From: Proales similis
Lineage: Eukaryota; Rotifera; Eurotatoria; Ploima; Proalidae
Assembly (NCBI GenBank): GCA_019059635.1
Contig: JAGVRJ010000004.1
Span: 2,666,001-2,730,000, forward strand
Reading direction: 5' to 3'
DNA: 64,000 nt
Shown: one piece after another, positions 42,438 through 55,150 of the stretch
Layout: each line of letters opens with the position of its first letter
How positions within the stretch are numbered: the first letter of the stretch is position 1
The notes under the pieces: generated by a model
The model's input: the letters and a program-made list of their open reading frames with translations, nothing else
Databases searched by the model: none
What the model was told of the DNA's origin: nothing
Program-made: the position numbers and the translations under genes

Positions 42438-45400
42438 TCAAGGAATGTATTTATAGCGTTTTTCAGCTTTGCCCTTTTTGCCTTTTGGCTTTTTAGGTAC
42501 ATTTGGCTTGTCGGGGCGCATGAACAGCTTGGAAATGTCCAAGGCAAGCGTGGTCACATACACAGACACGATCATAATTATGGCGATGATCGCAGACACC
42601 GATATCACGCTCTTGATCGTCTTGGCTTCGTCCGATTCTATTTCGCATCGCTCGCCCGAGTAGAGCGGGAAGCAGCGGCACTGCGTCGCTCCTGACTTGA
42701 GCGCTTCGCATTTTCCATTTGAGGAGCAGTCGACGCCCGCACACAAGTCAGGCGCATTCTGGCAACTGGCTCCTGTGAAGCCAGCTTCACATTGACAAGT
42801 GGCGTGGGTCGAGTTCACTTGAGAACAGTTGCCCCCGTTGAGGCAAGCAAGCAGACTGCAAGGTCGTCTGTCTTGTTGACACGAGTCGCCAAAGAAGCCT
42901 GCAACGCATGAGCACACATAGCGTGTTCCCAGTAGCTGACACGCTCCTTGATTGCTGCAGTTGGCCAAACAGCCGCTCAAGTCCTGGTCGTCACTCTCCA
43001 GAATCGAAGTGAGTGTGGGCGAGTCAAGCTCTGCGATGTTCACACCGGGTCCCTGGGTCGGTTGAGTTGTCGTCTGTGTTGTTTGGGTGGATTCCTCTGC
43101 AATGTGGACTTTTACTTAACAAAGCTTTCGTGTCGGTTTAAAATGAAAAGCCGAACCATTTGGGATAAACACAGTAAGTGTTGCGCTGTCAGCGTACGGG
43201 CTAGAAGCCTCTAGCGTGAAATTGCCAGAAAAAGAGTACTGCTTGACAACAGAAACAGTCCCATCGGTCAAGCTGAAAGCGAATGGAGATGAGCCGTCAT
43301 TGAAATCTAACGAAACTGGGAGGCTCTGGTTGAATGTAACCGCTCTCAGTCGGCAAGTCAACTCCTTCTCAGCCGAAAGCTGGCAATCAAGAAATAATGC
43401 AGGCCCGTCTTTGAGTTCGGAAGAAAAGACTTCAGCGAGGGCATGAATGCAATTTTGTAGAATCCATCCTTACTTAAGATCCTGTAGATTGGAAAGGCAT
43501 TTTGACTTGAGCAGGTTTCGTAAAAGCCGGGCCAATTTTGCATTTCACAATTGCATCTGTCTGTGTCTACCCTGGATGCTTGACTTGGCTTTGTATTTGT
43601 ACACTCACACCTATTTCTGTAATCGTGTTGTTTCAGGATCAAGACCAACACTTTTGTTTCTCTTTGTTTGTTCGTTTAACTTACTGATTATCCATCACAA
43701 AAAAGGTCATTTTCAAATGCCGGCACATGGCAGCGCACCGATTCAAGTCTTGGGATTCGAGTAGGATTCTTTGTTGCATCTGACCCGAGCTGAAGCAGCC
43801 CTCGAAGGCAGTCCATTTTGATTCGAGCGTGAGATTGGGATTATTGCCTGAGACAAAACAATTGTTTCAGTCCTAATGCTTCCAATTAAGCTTGCCTACC
43901 TGTGTTTTTCAAGATCCTGCTGTCATGAGCATAATACCCGCCACAGATCTGGCTTGCATTGCCTGGGCATTTCGTCCAGCAGTAGTCTTCGCTCGGTGGA
44001 TGCAGTTCTGACAATTGCATACTCCGGCCACAATAACATAAACTTGTTTCATTTCGATCAGTCTCATAGTAACCTTTTGGAGTTTTGTCGATTCCTTACT
44101 TGCCTCTTAGGCCAGCCACTGTAAAATTCCGCTGTCGGCATGTGTCTCTACAGAGTTCAAGCGAGTTTTCATTCACATCTCGCATGTTCCATTCAAACTC
44201 TCGATAATTTGAGCTCACGGCACATTTTGTCTCAAATGGAGCCGCGACTGTTGACGGTTAGATTTTATTTAAACAAGAGATAGCGATTTGTTGAAGAATA
44301 GAAATGGCCCTCTTACCTTGAGTGACCGTGATGCCCTGAAATTGAGCGCCACCGCACATTTGAGTTGAATCACCTGCGCATTTAAATGAACATCTTGACT
44401 CATCAACTTCTTTGATGATACCATGCGACCGTGCGCACATGCAGAGGTTTCTGCAAATGACCATGATGTTCAAGCACATTGATTCAACTGCAGCCACAGT
44501 CGATGTCTCACCCTTCTATCAATAGCGAGTAGAGGTAATTGCCTGAAGAACAAAATCCGGCGCAGGAATCGGGCTTCATGGGGAAAAAACTGGTGTGATA
44601 GATCCAGGAAGAAGGAGTCCAATCTTGGGAATAGCAGCCAAGTTCATCGTAAAGCACTTGGTTTTAATAAGCATCTTTAAATTTGAACGTGCGAGAATTC
44701 AAGCGAAGTGTACCAGAGAAGTGCACTGTTTGATTGGCACTCATCACATTGGCCTGGTTAATCATGCGCGCCTGCACCAGGAATCGGCCATGCTGCGCGT
44801 AAGTATGTCTCACCGAGATCGCCTCGTCTTTCAAGTTGAACTGCTCAGGCTGTCCAACTTGATCACCGAAATCGAGTTCTATTGCTTCCAATCGGTCGAA
44901 TGTGATGGCTCTGAGGGTGCAGTTGACCTGCCTCATTGGCATCTGCTCACATTCGAGCTGCAAGTGCTGGGTGTCTAACGAAAGCATTTCAAGCACAATC
45001 CGATTAAGTCACAAGTGTGCAGAGTCACTCACAATGCACTCGGTAGACCGGAAAGGCCACTGGGCTCTGTGAAGAATCGCCGCAATAGAAGCCAGGCGAA
45101 TTAGGACATTCATTGTCACAGTGCTGTTTGTCCAGCTCTCCGGTTGGCGTCGAATCGCTGCAATAGCAAAAAAAGACCGGTCGTCTTCAGATATTTGATT
45201 CAAAAACGTGCTTTCAAAAGCTCTCGAGTCAAGTGATTACTCGAAATTAATTTGAGAAAATTGCAAGCCGACAGTCCTGCAAGCAGCTGGACAGTCGTTC
45301 ATGTTGCTCAAATGAGATATTCTGATTTGGTGAGTGAATGAAGAAAAACAGCCCTCGAATGTGATCCATTTGTGCTCTTTGTCAAGTAGACTATTGTTGC

Positions 45401-46304
45401 CTGCAAATTCAATATTAAAAGAGGAAACTAGTCAAAATCGATTAATAGGCTTTGCTTACTGTTCAGTCTGAGGAGTACGGCATTGTTGTAATACTGCCCG
45501 CCACACTCCTGACTTGCATTTCCTGGACATCGCACACCACAGCTCGGCTCATACGGATCAAGCGGAGTCGTATTGTTGCCACAATTGCATCGGCTGAACA
45601 AACGATTAAAGCGGCTCGATAGATGGTTATCGCATGCCAACATCACCTGTATCTCGCCGAAGCAAATAAAAAGCCCTCGCTCTTGCATTCTTCAATGCAT
45701 TTGGTCGCAGTGGCGTCCGACTTCCATCCGTAAGCGTAAAAGGGAAGAACACGCCAATTTGTATCAAGAACGCAGCCAATGTAGGAGCCGTTTTCAGCTG
45801 AGCCGAGATCATTTGAGCTCTTCTAGATGGCCATATTAGTCTCATTTACCTGAATAGACGCTCACTGAATAATATTCAGAACCCGAGCAGTATTGAGACG
45901 TGTTGCCGCTACATGTTATATCACACACCGGAGTTAAGTCGCTATTCAGGCTTGGATTGTAGGGATAGCATTGACATTGTCTTTTGTTAATTCAAATATA
46001 GAGAGAGCAAAAGCGAAAAAGATCTAAAAGAGAATTCAAACCTTTGCTTGAACGAAGCGAACGGTCGATTCAGATTGGCACAAAGATGAGCGCAATTCTC
46101 AAAGTTCACTTGAATGTTTCCTGGATTCGCCAATCCAGAAGACCCGGAAGGAAAACCTATTATCCGACAGCCCAGATTTTCGAAATCAACTGCAATCAAG
46201 TTGAGATGTTAAGAGATTCCTTTGGTCTGAGATGCTGACAACTGACCTGACTGAGTAAGAATGCCCAAACCGAGTCCCAACAATATCAAACTGACTCTTT
46301 GCAT
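42438..46304 (-). CDS. WP1: (WSC x3 - PKD) x2 - 3 EGF - TM receptor
   Basis: Sixteen exons: 46304-46247, 46189-46042, 45980-45850, 45797-45647, 45593-45460, 45400-45241, 45157-45033, 44974-44714, 44656-44512, 44450-44317, 44247-44100, 44042-43900, 43847-43685, 43616-43474, 43429-43157, 43096-42438; 991 residues. Exon 1 is a signal peptide (MQRVSLILLGLGLGI). Six Cys-rich WSC-like domains each use two exons split by a phase-2 intron, e.g. LGCYSQDW then CMCARSHG...CGGAQFQGITV. Each third WSC is followed by a one-exon PKD-like beta-sandwich (RAITFDRLEAIELDFGDQ...HTYAQHGRFLVQA). The last exon has a Thr/Gln linker, three EGF repeats, TM and a Lys-rich tail ending YKYIP. WSC domains are thought to bind carbohydrate. 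Confidence 0.83.
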
Positions 46305-47837
46305 GTTTTTTTTTTTTCGTCAGGCTTTTACAGCACTCGAGACAGACTGAGGAGAATTCAACCAAGAAATGAATTTTCAGATTTTAGTTGCCGGAATTAA
46401 TGAGAAGCTGACGCAAATTAATTGAATGCTATTTACCTAGCCCTCGAAAAACATTTGCTAACTGTCAAGAGGCCCAAATGATTTGTTAGTTTTGGACGGG
46501 AGATTGCGATTTTCTTGCTACATGAACAACGAAAACGTTGAATAAACTTATGGAGAGCTGAAACGCCAGAGGGCATGAGCATGGCATTCCTCAATTCAAG
46601 CAACAAGGCCATTCGTGCTGCAAAGAAAACAGTTGCCTCATAAAATTTTTAGAAACCTAAAGCCTAGACCTAACGACCCCACGGACTAATTGCGCCTTAA
46701 AACTTTTTAATAACCAGCTTGATTCGGCTCGCAACCAGAATCGATTCTTGTGCTAACTCAGCATTTTTTTGACTGCCTGATTATGTTTCCGGATAGTGGA
46801 TAGCTAAAAATAGTCAACAAATCACAATTGGTTTAAATCGAATAAAGAAAGCTCGATTATCTGAAGCCCGACTTCTAGTTCTCGCTTACCAAAATAAATC
46901 GAGCTCGAGCCGCGCTCCAAAGACTTGAGCTGTTGCAATATCTATCACGGTTTGGTTAATTGTAAGGCTGATGCCGGTGAAACAAGTAGCGATCAGATCG
47001 GCTCAATATGTTGTTTCTCTCGTTGTTATCGTTAGCATTTTAGCCAATGTCGCTACAGCCAATTGCTCGCGTTAATTGACAGGTTTGGGAATTAGCTAAA
47101 GATCTTTACAGAGTAGAACTCTTATTTCAACTTAAGTAAGTAGGAAAAGTAGGAATTTTCTTGAAGCGGTTTGTGTCGACTGATCTGCGACAAGCCTGTT
47201 GGACCAGATCATTGCGGCTTTATGTAAGCTACCAATGCACTTGAGTCGACGAGAGTCCTGATCAAGAGAACGCCTTGAGCCGAGCTATTTTTAGAAAAAA
47301 AAGCTGTTGAACTCAGTTGAGAGTCTTGGGCTGCTGAATTGCGATTCGCCTTGAACAGTCGAGCTTTGCTTGGTTCAGGTTTGTCGATGCCAACTCATTA
47401 ATTTTTAAAAAACAAACTCAATTTAGCTTGGAGCAAACGAACGTGAGAATTAACAGATAAAGCAATGTTCTGCTCAAGATTCTCTTACGATGTTTGCGAT
47501 CTCGGCCGGTCGTATGGTCTGATGAACGCGAGCATGAAGTGAATAAACAATGAAAACCTGAACAAGCAGTTGCGTCAAGTTCTCCGGAAGGGGCGCGACG
47601 GATCTTTAGAACATATTGTTTCCTGTTATGTTTCTAATGGTTTGTTTTTCCCGGAAAGACGTGTTTCATAAAAGACTAACATTAAAGGGTAAGAGAGAGT
47701 GGAACCAAGAGGCAAATGAAAAATTTATGCTCTGATTCTCAACGCTTGGTCGGAGAGTATAATTATTGATCAATTTAAACTATAAATTGCGATGCAAGGC
47801 AGCCAGTTTTTATTCAGTATAAAATTTTTCTCATAAA
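46305..47837. other. Divergent spacer of WP1 and WE6, paralogous to 39.2-40.7 kb
   Basis: About 1.5 kb, no gene recognised. The right part resembles the WE5 upstream spacer. The WE6 TATA box is at 47781. Confidence 0.5.
47781..47787 (+). promoter_or_regulatory. TATA box of WE6
   Basis: TATAAAT, 51 bp upstream of the WE6 start. The aligned WE5 sequence reads CTAGAAAA instead of CTATAAAT. Confidence 0.55.
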
Positions 47838-50157
47838 ATGAGTCGAAATCGGAAGAATTTTGAAATTGGCATCTTGATTTCAACCTTGAGTGGCTTATTT
47901 TTGTTCTGGACGGCAGAAGCTGCGTCGCATGGTAATCACCTAGAAATAGCTCTTTTTGATTACAGGCCTCTGCAAAACATTGTTTTGTCCAAGTGGCTGT
48001 AGTTCCCAAAGATTCAACTGGCATTCAATTATGGAACGTCGAGACAGGAACTATTCTGATGACTTTGTATCACAACTCGGGAGGTAAGGTTCAAGCTCTC
48101 AAGTATATGAGCTCTGGCCTGTTGGCGGCCGGAGACAAAAAGGGCGAAGTGATAGTCTGGGACGTAACCATCGGAAATAGAGAAGCATTTTACCAAACCA
48201 ACAGTGAGGTCGAAGCGGTTGAGGAGCTCGGCAATGGCCGAGTAGTATCAGGACACAAAAATGGACAAATCATCAGTTGGCAGCCTTCACTGAATTTGAT
48301 AAAATATCATAACACAGAGATTAAGAAGTTGCTTGCAGTTGAACTCAATCAAGTGGTGGTCGGAGATAAGGACGGAAATCTGATGATTTTCCGAGAGACG
48401 AGCAGCACGGCGATTTACACGATGAGCGGACTAAGCAAGGAAGTAACAGTATTGACTCACGTCGGCCAAGGTCGAATAGCTGCTGGAGATGACCATGGAA
48501 ACATTGTTGTCTGGTCGCACAGCACTCAGACGTTATTGTGGAACCAACGAGTTCATAACAAAAAGGTCACTGACATTGTGGCCTTGAGCACGGTGAGAAT
48601 GGTGAGCAGTTCGGAAGATAAAAGTGTTGACATCATGAACATTGCGGACGGAAACAGCCAAAGTCAAGTTTGTTCAAGCGATGAAGAAATGACGGACTTG
48701 GCTCTTCTGCCCGGAGGCAGAGTAGCCATTGCGTCAATAGATGATAAATTGAGAGTTGCCCAGTTCGGAAGCTCTACTTCAATCACATCAAGGAGTCAGC
48801 CAGATGCTGATATTACTGGAGTTGTTTTGGCTACTCCCGATCTAATAGCCCTGATTGACAAAGAACCTCGTGTGCATGTTTTTAATCAAGGCGATTTAAA
48901 TTGGAGACGGAAGTTCACAAGTGGAAGCGAAGAATATATGATGATAGTTGCCCTGAATCATTTAGGTAAGCTCAAAAAAGGGTTTATTGTGCCTTAAAAG
49001 CTAAAGCGAATTGATACTGAAGAAAGCCAACTCCTCGAAGAAATATTTACAACAAGTACCCCGACCCCAACACCAACCCCAGCACCAATCATGACCACGA
49101 CGCCAACCACAACTACGACGCCAACCACAACTACGACCACAACACCATCGCCAACTACGACCACAACCACAACCACAACTACGACGCCAACCACCACACC
49201 GACCACAACCACAACCGCAACTACGACGCCAACCACAACTACGACCACAACCACAACCACAACTACGACGCCAACCACAACCACAACCACAACATCATCG
49301 CCAACCACAACTACGACCACAACACCATCGCCAACTACGACGCCAACCACAACTACGACGCCAACCACAACTACGACGCCAACCACAACCACAACCACAA
49401 CCACAACATCATCGCCAACCACAACCACAACTGCGACGGGAACGATTTCCTCTTTAACTGGTGAGTCGAGAGAACAGATCAGGACGAGTGTTTTCTCTAA
49501 GCCGATCTAGCAAATCAAGCGTTCAAGGTCGAACAGTTGGACGATCAGTTCGTTGCTTCCCTCCTCGAATCAAACGCTGACTTTTCGGTTTGCGTAGTCA
49601 ACTGCACCAATGCAGGAAGCTGCTTCTACTCTGGATCCGAGTTTTCCTGCTTGTGCGAGCCTCATTACAGCGGAGACGCCTGTCAACTGCATCTCCTTCA
49701 ATGTGCTTCGAGTCCCTGCATGAACAACGGGACTTGCCTCGATCTCATCAACGGCACCTCCTATTCTTACACGTGTGAATGCGGCCAGTTCCACGAGGGA
49801 GCTAATTGCCAGCTAGAAGTCGATGTGTGCGCTGGAGTCACATGCTCCAATCATGGCGTGTGCAAGGCCAAGGACTTTGTGCCCGCCTGCGACTGCTTTT
49901 ACATGTACGAGGGTGAGAACTGTGAGATCGAGTCCGAGGGCCAGAAAGCGGTCAAGGCAGTGGTGAGCACTGCCTCCATAGTGGCCATCGTATTCATGGT
50001 CTCTTTTGCGATATTCATAGTCGCTTTAGACATCCTTGAGTATTGTTGTCGCGAGAAAACCAGAAGATTAAGGCCAAAGCGTAAGACCACTCGGCGAAGG
50101 AAAAGCGCTATATTCAAACCGGTTTACATAAATGAAGTCACAGTGACCGAAAATTGA
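47838..50157 (+). CDS. WE6: WD40 propeller - Thr/Pro stalk - 3 EGF - TM receptor
   Basis: Exons 47838-47931, 47994-48965, 49023-49460, 49520-50157; 713 residues. Signal-anchor-like N-terminus with basic start (MSRNRKNFEIGILISTLSG). The propeller exon has 324 codons: IQLWNVETG, LLAAGDKKGEVIVWDVTIG, AVEELGNGRVVSGHKNGQIISW, GNIVVWSHSTQ, SVDIMNIADGN, MTDLALLPGGRVAIAS. The 146-residue linker is almost only Thr and Pro. EGF exon: NCTNAGSCFYSGSEFSC, CASSPCMNNGTC, CAGVTCSNHGVC and CDCFYMYEGENC, then TM IVAIVFMVSFAIFIVALDI and a basic tail ending KPVYINEVTVTEN. Convergent with WP2, like WE5 with WP1. Confidence 0.85.
49061..49440 (+). repeat. ACC/ACA/ACG-rich coding repeat (Thr/Pro stalk of WE6)
   Basis: Irregular short tandem of ACNACNACG-CCA codons giving runs of Thr with spaced Pro. 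It is a candidate mucin-like O-glycosylated stalk and a slippage-prone region. Confidence 0.9.
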
Positions 50158-50197
50158 CTCCGTCGTAATCGGAGCCACTTTAAACTATTACCCAGAT

Positions 50198-50203
50198 AAT
50201 AAA
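50198..50203 (+). terminator. PolyA signal of WE6
   Basis: AATAAA 40 bp after the WE6 stop codon, in the convergent gap to WP2. Confidence 0.6.
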
Positions 50204-50320
50204 AAGTTTAAAGAAACTATTATCATGACATTTTTCAAAAACGTTTTTTTGAATATTTGATTTTTTGTTTCTTTTGGTTTGGAGAATTTGAAAAAAATCG
50301 AATAATTGACTTGAGAATAA

Positions 50321-53300
50321 TCAAGGAACGTATTTGTGCCGTTTGCCATTAGCCTTGCCCTTTTTGCCTTTTGGCTTTTTAGGTACCTTTGGCTTGAACT
50401 TCTCGGGACGCATGAAGAGTTTTGAAATGTCCAAGGCAAGCGTGGTCACATACACAGACACGATCATAATTATGGCGATGATCGCAGACACCGATATCAC
50501 GCTCTTGATCGTCTTGGCCTCGTCCGATTCTATTTCGCATCGCTCGCCCGAGTAGAGCGGGAAGCAGCGGCACTGCGTCGCTCCTGACTTGAGCGCTTCG
50601 CATTTTCCATTTGAGGAACAGTCGACGCCCGCACACAAGTCAGGCGCATTCTGGCAACTGGCTCCTGTAAAGCCAACTGGACACTGACAAGTGGCGTGGG
50701 TCGAGTTCACTTGAGAACAGTTGCCACCGTTGAGGCAAGCAAGCAGACTGCAAGGTCGTCTGTCTTGTTGACACGAGTCGCCAGAGAAGCCAGCAGCGCA
50801 TGAGCACACATAGCGTGTTCCCAGAAGCTGACACGCTCCTTGATTGCTGCAGTTGGCCAAACAGCCGCTCAAGTCCTGGTCCTCACTCTCCAGAATCGAA
50901 GTGAGTGTGGGCGAGTCAAGCTCTGCGATGTTCACACCGGGTCCCTGGGTCGGTTGAGTTGTCGTCTGTGTTATTTGGGTGACCGTGGTCGATGTCTCAC
51001 TTGTTTGACCAGTTGTCTCGATCTGTCCTTGAGTCGTGGATTCATCTGCAAAGTCATTATTACTTTAGATTATCTTAAGCTGCCTTTTTAGAAGCCGAAA
51101 TACACTAACCTTCTCGAGTGCTCGTTTCCCGCGGATGTTCGCCAACAGATGACTCTGTGCTTCCTCGAGACTTTTCTTGATCGGTTGAAGTCGGCCATTC
51201 AAGAATCGCATACTGAAGTGATTGACTGCTGGTCTTTATTTCTGTCGTTTCAGCCCACAATTTGCTCGTTGTAAACTCGTCTTGGTAACTTGATCGGGCA
51301 CTTGGACTTGCTGAAGCCGACGCTTGCACACTCTCGCTCATACTCGTTGTTGTTCCTTCTATTTTTTATTTTTTAAATTATTAAATCTGAACTCAGGTGA
51401 TCAAATGCAAAACCTGATTCAAAGCTGATTGCCTGTTCGGCTCTCACAACGGGATGATTCAACATTTGAGCCGAAACAATGAATATTCCATTTGTTTGAA
51501 ATGTAAACACTTTTTCCAGAATCTCGTCCTCCATCTCAAACACAATCGGACCATCATCAGCAACAACCTGAATTTTCTCCTTTTGGCCGAATGTGATCGC
51601 TTTGATTGTGCAATAAACAGTTTTGAATGAACTTGCTCTTGAAAAGAGCTCTAGGAGAACGGAGAATGACCTCCGAACTAACCTGAGTAGACGCTCATGG
51701 TGAATAAATCGCTTCCGCCGCAATTCCATTCTCTGTCGCCAGCACATGCTTCGTCGCATCTGCCCTCGTCTATATGTCGAATGGGCATAATCGATGCCGA
51801 GCATAAGCATGTCCATCTTTGATAATTAGAAAAAACTTGAAAATTTTTCCCAATTTCTCGAGCAATGCTTACTGTCGCCTGATAATAGCGAAGCGCTTTC
51901 CACGCGCAGCACACACCCCGGCACAAGTCTTCCAATCGAGACTGTAGTTTGCAGAATGCACCAGTTGAGGCAGCGAAATTAAATTGAACAAATAGCAGCC
52001 AGAATTGGTTAGTTGATCTTGACCATCAGCTTGAAATTTGACTCGTTAAAAAGGAAACGAGAGATGCCTTTTACCGTTTAGAATGGTCACTCGAGTCTCG
52101 GCAAACACAGACGGTTCAGCAGTCATCTGCGCTCTAACAGTGTACTTTCCCATTTGGGCGTACGAGCGAACAAATTCGATTGTTTGGTCGTTCAAGATAA
52201 AGTCAAGTGAAGTCGAAAAGTCGCCGAATTCAACCTGAATAGACCGGTTTTGACCGATCGTAATGGCTTGCAATGTGCATTCTATCGCTGTTTTGTTCAG
52301 ATTGGCGCATTCCAAACGCAAGTGATCGGAGTCTGCTCGATAAGGACCGAATTGTTTTGAAATGGAAAAAGACAATGCCCAGAAGGTTACCGTGAATTCG
52401 ATAGACTGGTGAATACAAAACATCCGAAATCCACCAGCCGCAAACGTGGCTACTCGGCACCGAGCATTTTGTTCTGCATTTTTCAGGCTCTGCTCGGACC
52501 AAAGAATCTAGGTCACTTGGACACCAACAGTTCCTATATGATTTACGTTTGTCTTTTTGTCCTCTTCTATCAGAGTCACACATTTTCCTACCCTCCAGCA
52601 GTGGTGACAAATGGCTTTAAATTGCTTTTACAATACGAGCTGCAGACGATTAGATTGTTGTCGCCGGCCATCACTCGCGTGTCGATTTGGCGGCCAACAG
52701 ATGTGAAACATCCTTCAACAGTCAAATGCTCGAGCACTCGATTGAAATTGCTTCCTGAATGCATTTTAGAAAGCGCTAGCAAATGTGAAGAGAGTGAACT
52801 GTTTCAAATCGTTCTACTTTGAATGCTGAGGTGAGACTGAATTTCTAGCTCTTCTCCCCCGCAATTTTGAGAGCTGTTTCCTGCACAACGTTGGTCACAG
52901 CCGCTATCCAGTTTCCTCAGTGCAGGATAGTTATTCACACAAATGCACGACCTGAACTCGAAATTGTGATGAGTCGGTATCTAGTGCTGGCGATAATTCA
53001 ACTCACTTTTCTGAAATGGCGGCGTAAGTAAAATTGACGCATTTAATTACGCACTGGTCTACTGTCATTGCTTCAATCTCATGCTTATTTTTATTAAAAT
53101 CATGGCCAAGTCGGTTCATCAAATGACAGCCCAAATGTGACTTTGAGGTTACTTTAAATTAAGTTTAGTCTGCGTATTTCGTCTGATTTTAGCTGCCGAC
53201 TGATAATTTCACCTGTATAGACGTCAACTGCTGGGCCCCTAAAACCCGAACAGCTTTGTCCTGAATCGCCTTGGCAATTTCCTCGACATGCTTGATTGCC

Positions 53301-55150
53301 ATAACCGAGGGCAATCGATTTATGGGTAAAGTAGAAGCATCGGCAGCTCACTCTTATTCGAAAAGTGAAGAATAAAAATTTTATTTATTCTTTTCGAACG
53401 GTTCTTACTTGCCGGTCAAAGCGGCGAACGGCGTAAGCATGGCCCCACAATTGTTCACGCAATTTTCCCAGCTCATTTCTTTTGTATTAATCGCTGTACT
53501 GAAATTTCTAAGCTTCGAAACAAAGCAGCCCAAGTAGCGATAAGCCCCTTTTATAACGCATGTTCTGATCCAATATTGAAATAAATGCCTTGAAACAAAT
53601 TCTGACCTTCGAGACCGTCGACTTGACTGATGGCATTGACTCTTCTGTCAGACTGTAGGATAGCGCTTATGTTGAACTGGCCACTCTGGTTGTATTGGCG
53701 CACAATCGACTGCCCTTTGAAGTTTACTTGTACGTCGACTGGCTCGTAGCCATCGCCATAGTCTATTTGAACCAGCTGGGTTTGTTCCGTGCCAAACAGT
53801 CTTAGATCACAATTGACTGCCGAAGAATTAACCAGAGCACATCCAAGTGACAAGGTCGCATTATCTTTTAAATAAACGCTTGGATTAAAATTTCAATTTT
53901 GTCATTCGTCCGTTTACTGTAAATTTGATAGAACGGAATTTCTTGGGGGAAACTGTTTGCATTTCCGCACAAATATTTTGGTCTGCCTTCGCACTCTCGC
54001 CCGCATTTTGCCGATTGACTAGAATTACCAAGGTCGTTGCCGCATAAGCAATCTCTTGAACACGATCAGATAAAGCAGAAATACTGGGTGCATACTTTAA
54101 CTTAAATTCTCACTTTCCAGTTATAGCAGCCAGGACGAAATTGAGCTCTCGGCAAATGTGCACACAACTGAACAGATCAGATCCGTGTTCGGCTATGGTA
54201 AGCACACGTATGGCAAGTGCCGTCAACAGCCTAAAGCAGCCTTTAAAATCAACTAGCGCTGCCATACTTTCCACGTCACGTGGAACAGCTAAAGTAAAAA
54301 GAAATGCAAATTCAATCGGAATGGTTTTAAACCCATCGAGTTCACCATCGAATTTGAGAAGGACTTTGGTCATGAAGCCTCTATCACCGCAAATTTGACT
54401 CTTATTCCCTTGGCATTTTCCGCTGCATTGGAAGCTATGAGCACATTCGGTTAAATAGGTGTTGCCGCATTCACAAACACTTGAGCTCAAGTTTAGCATC
54501 GAAGCAGCGAATGCACATATCTGACTGAATCACTTACCGCTCCCGAACGCCGGCCAACGAAAACGAGTTGTTAGCGCAGTGACCAACGCACATTTCAATC
54601 GTCATCAAAGCGGTCTCTAATTTCCTTTGGTCTAACTGCTCTCCGTCTTTGTCGGCGAAACAGGAGCTCATCTCCGAACCATTCATAGCTTTGAATCAAT
54701 CTTTCCAATCCCGTAGATTTTGAGGCTCATAAAACACAAACCATTATAAACAGCTTTAAGTTCCATTCCGTAGCCACCGCAGATTTGACTCGAATTTCCT
54801 GGACATGGCTTGTTGCACCATTCCGGTCGACAATGATCGTAAAGCTCATTGAGCTTGCTTTCTTTTACGCATTCGCAATCACTAGTAAATGAATGGTGAG
54901 AAGATAGGAAATCGCTTTGAGTTGAAAGTCGCTACCTTTCCGAGGTCGCTGCAGCCGAATATCCCAAGTTGGAGCAGACTTTAATGCAACTTTGATGGTC
55001 AAGCGTGAACAGGGGTCCATTTTTTATCAACAGCCTATTGTATTCTTTATTTTGCATTTTGCATGCCGAGTTGAAGTTGGCTGCAGAGTAACGACTCCAA
55101 AGAGTGCAGCCGGTCAAGAAGAGTAGTGTTAAGCTTAGCAATCGTTTCAT
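50321..55150 (-). CDS. WP2: WSC x3 - PKD - WSC x3 - PKD - WSC - PKD - 3 EGF - TM receptor
   Basis: Nineteen exons: 55150-54936, 54881-54742, 54688-54538, 54479-54346, 54288-54114, 54054-53918, 53864-53607, 53547-53409, 53352-53213, 53151-53007, 52951-52818, 52754-52592, 52533-52391, 52332-52075, 52029-51873, 51816-51683, 51650-51414, 51358-51110, 51045-50321; 1277 residues. Exon 1 carries a signal peptide (MKRLLSLTLLFLTGCTLW) fused directly to the first WSC half. Seven WSC-like domains (e.g. CECVKESK...CPGNSSQICGGY) are each split by a phase-2 intron. Three PKD-like exons: VQIDYGDGYEPVDVQ, IQVEFGDFSTSLDF and IQVVADDGPIVFEM. A Ser/Thr linker exon follows, then EGF-TM almost identical to WP1; the tail ends HKYVP. 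Presumed glycan-binding surface receptor. Confidence 0.83.
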
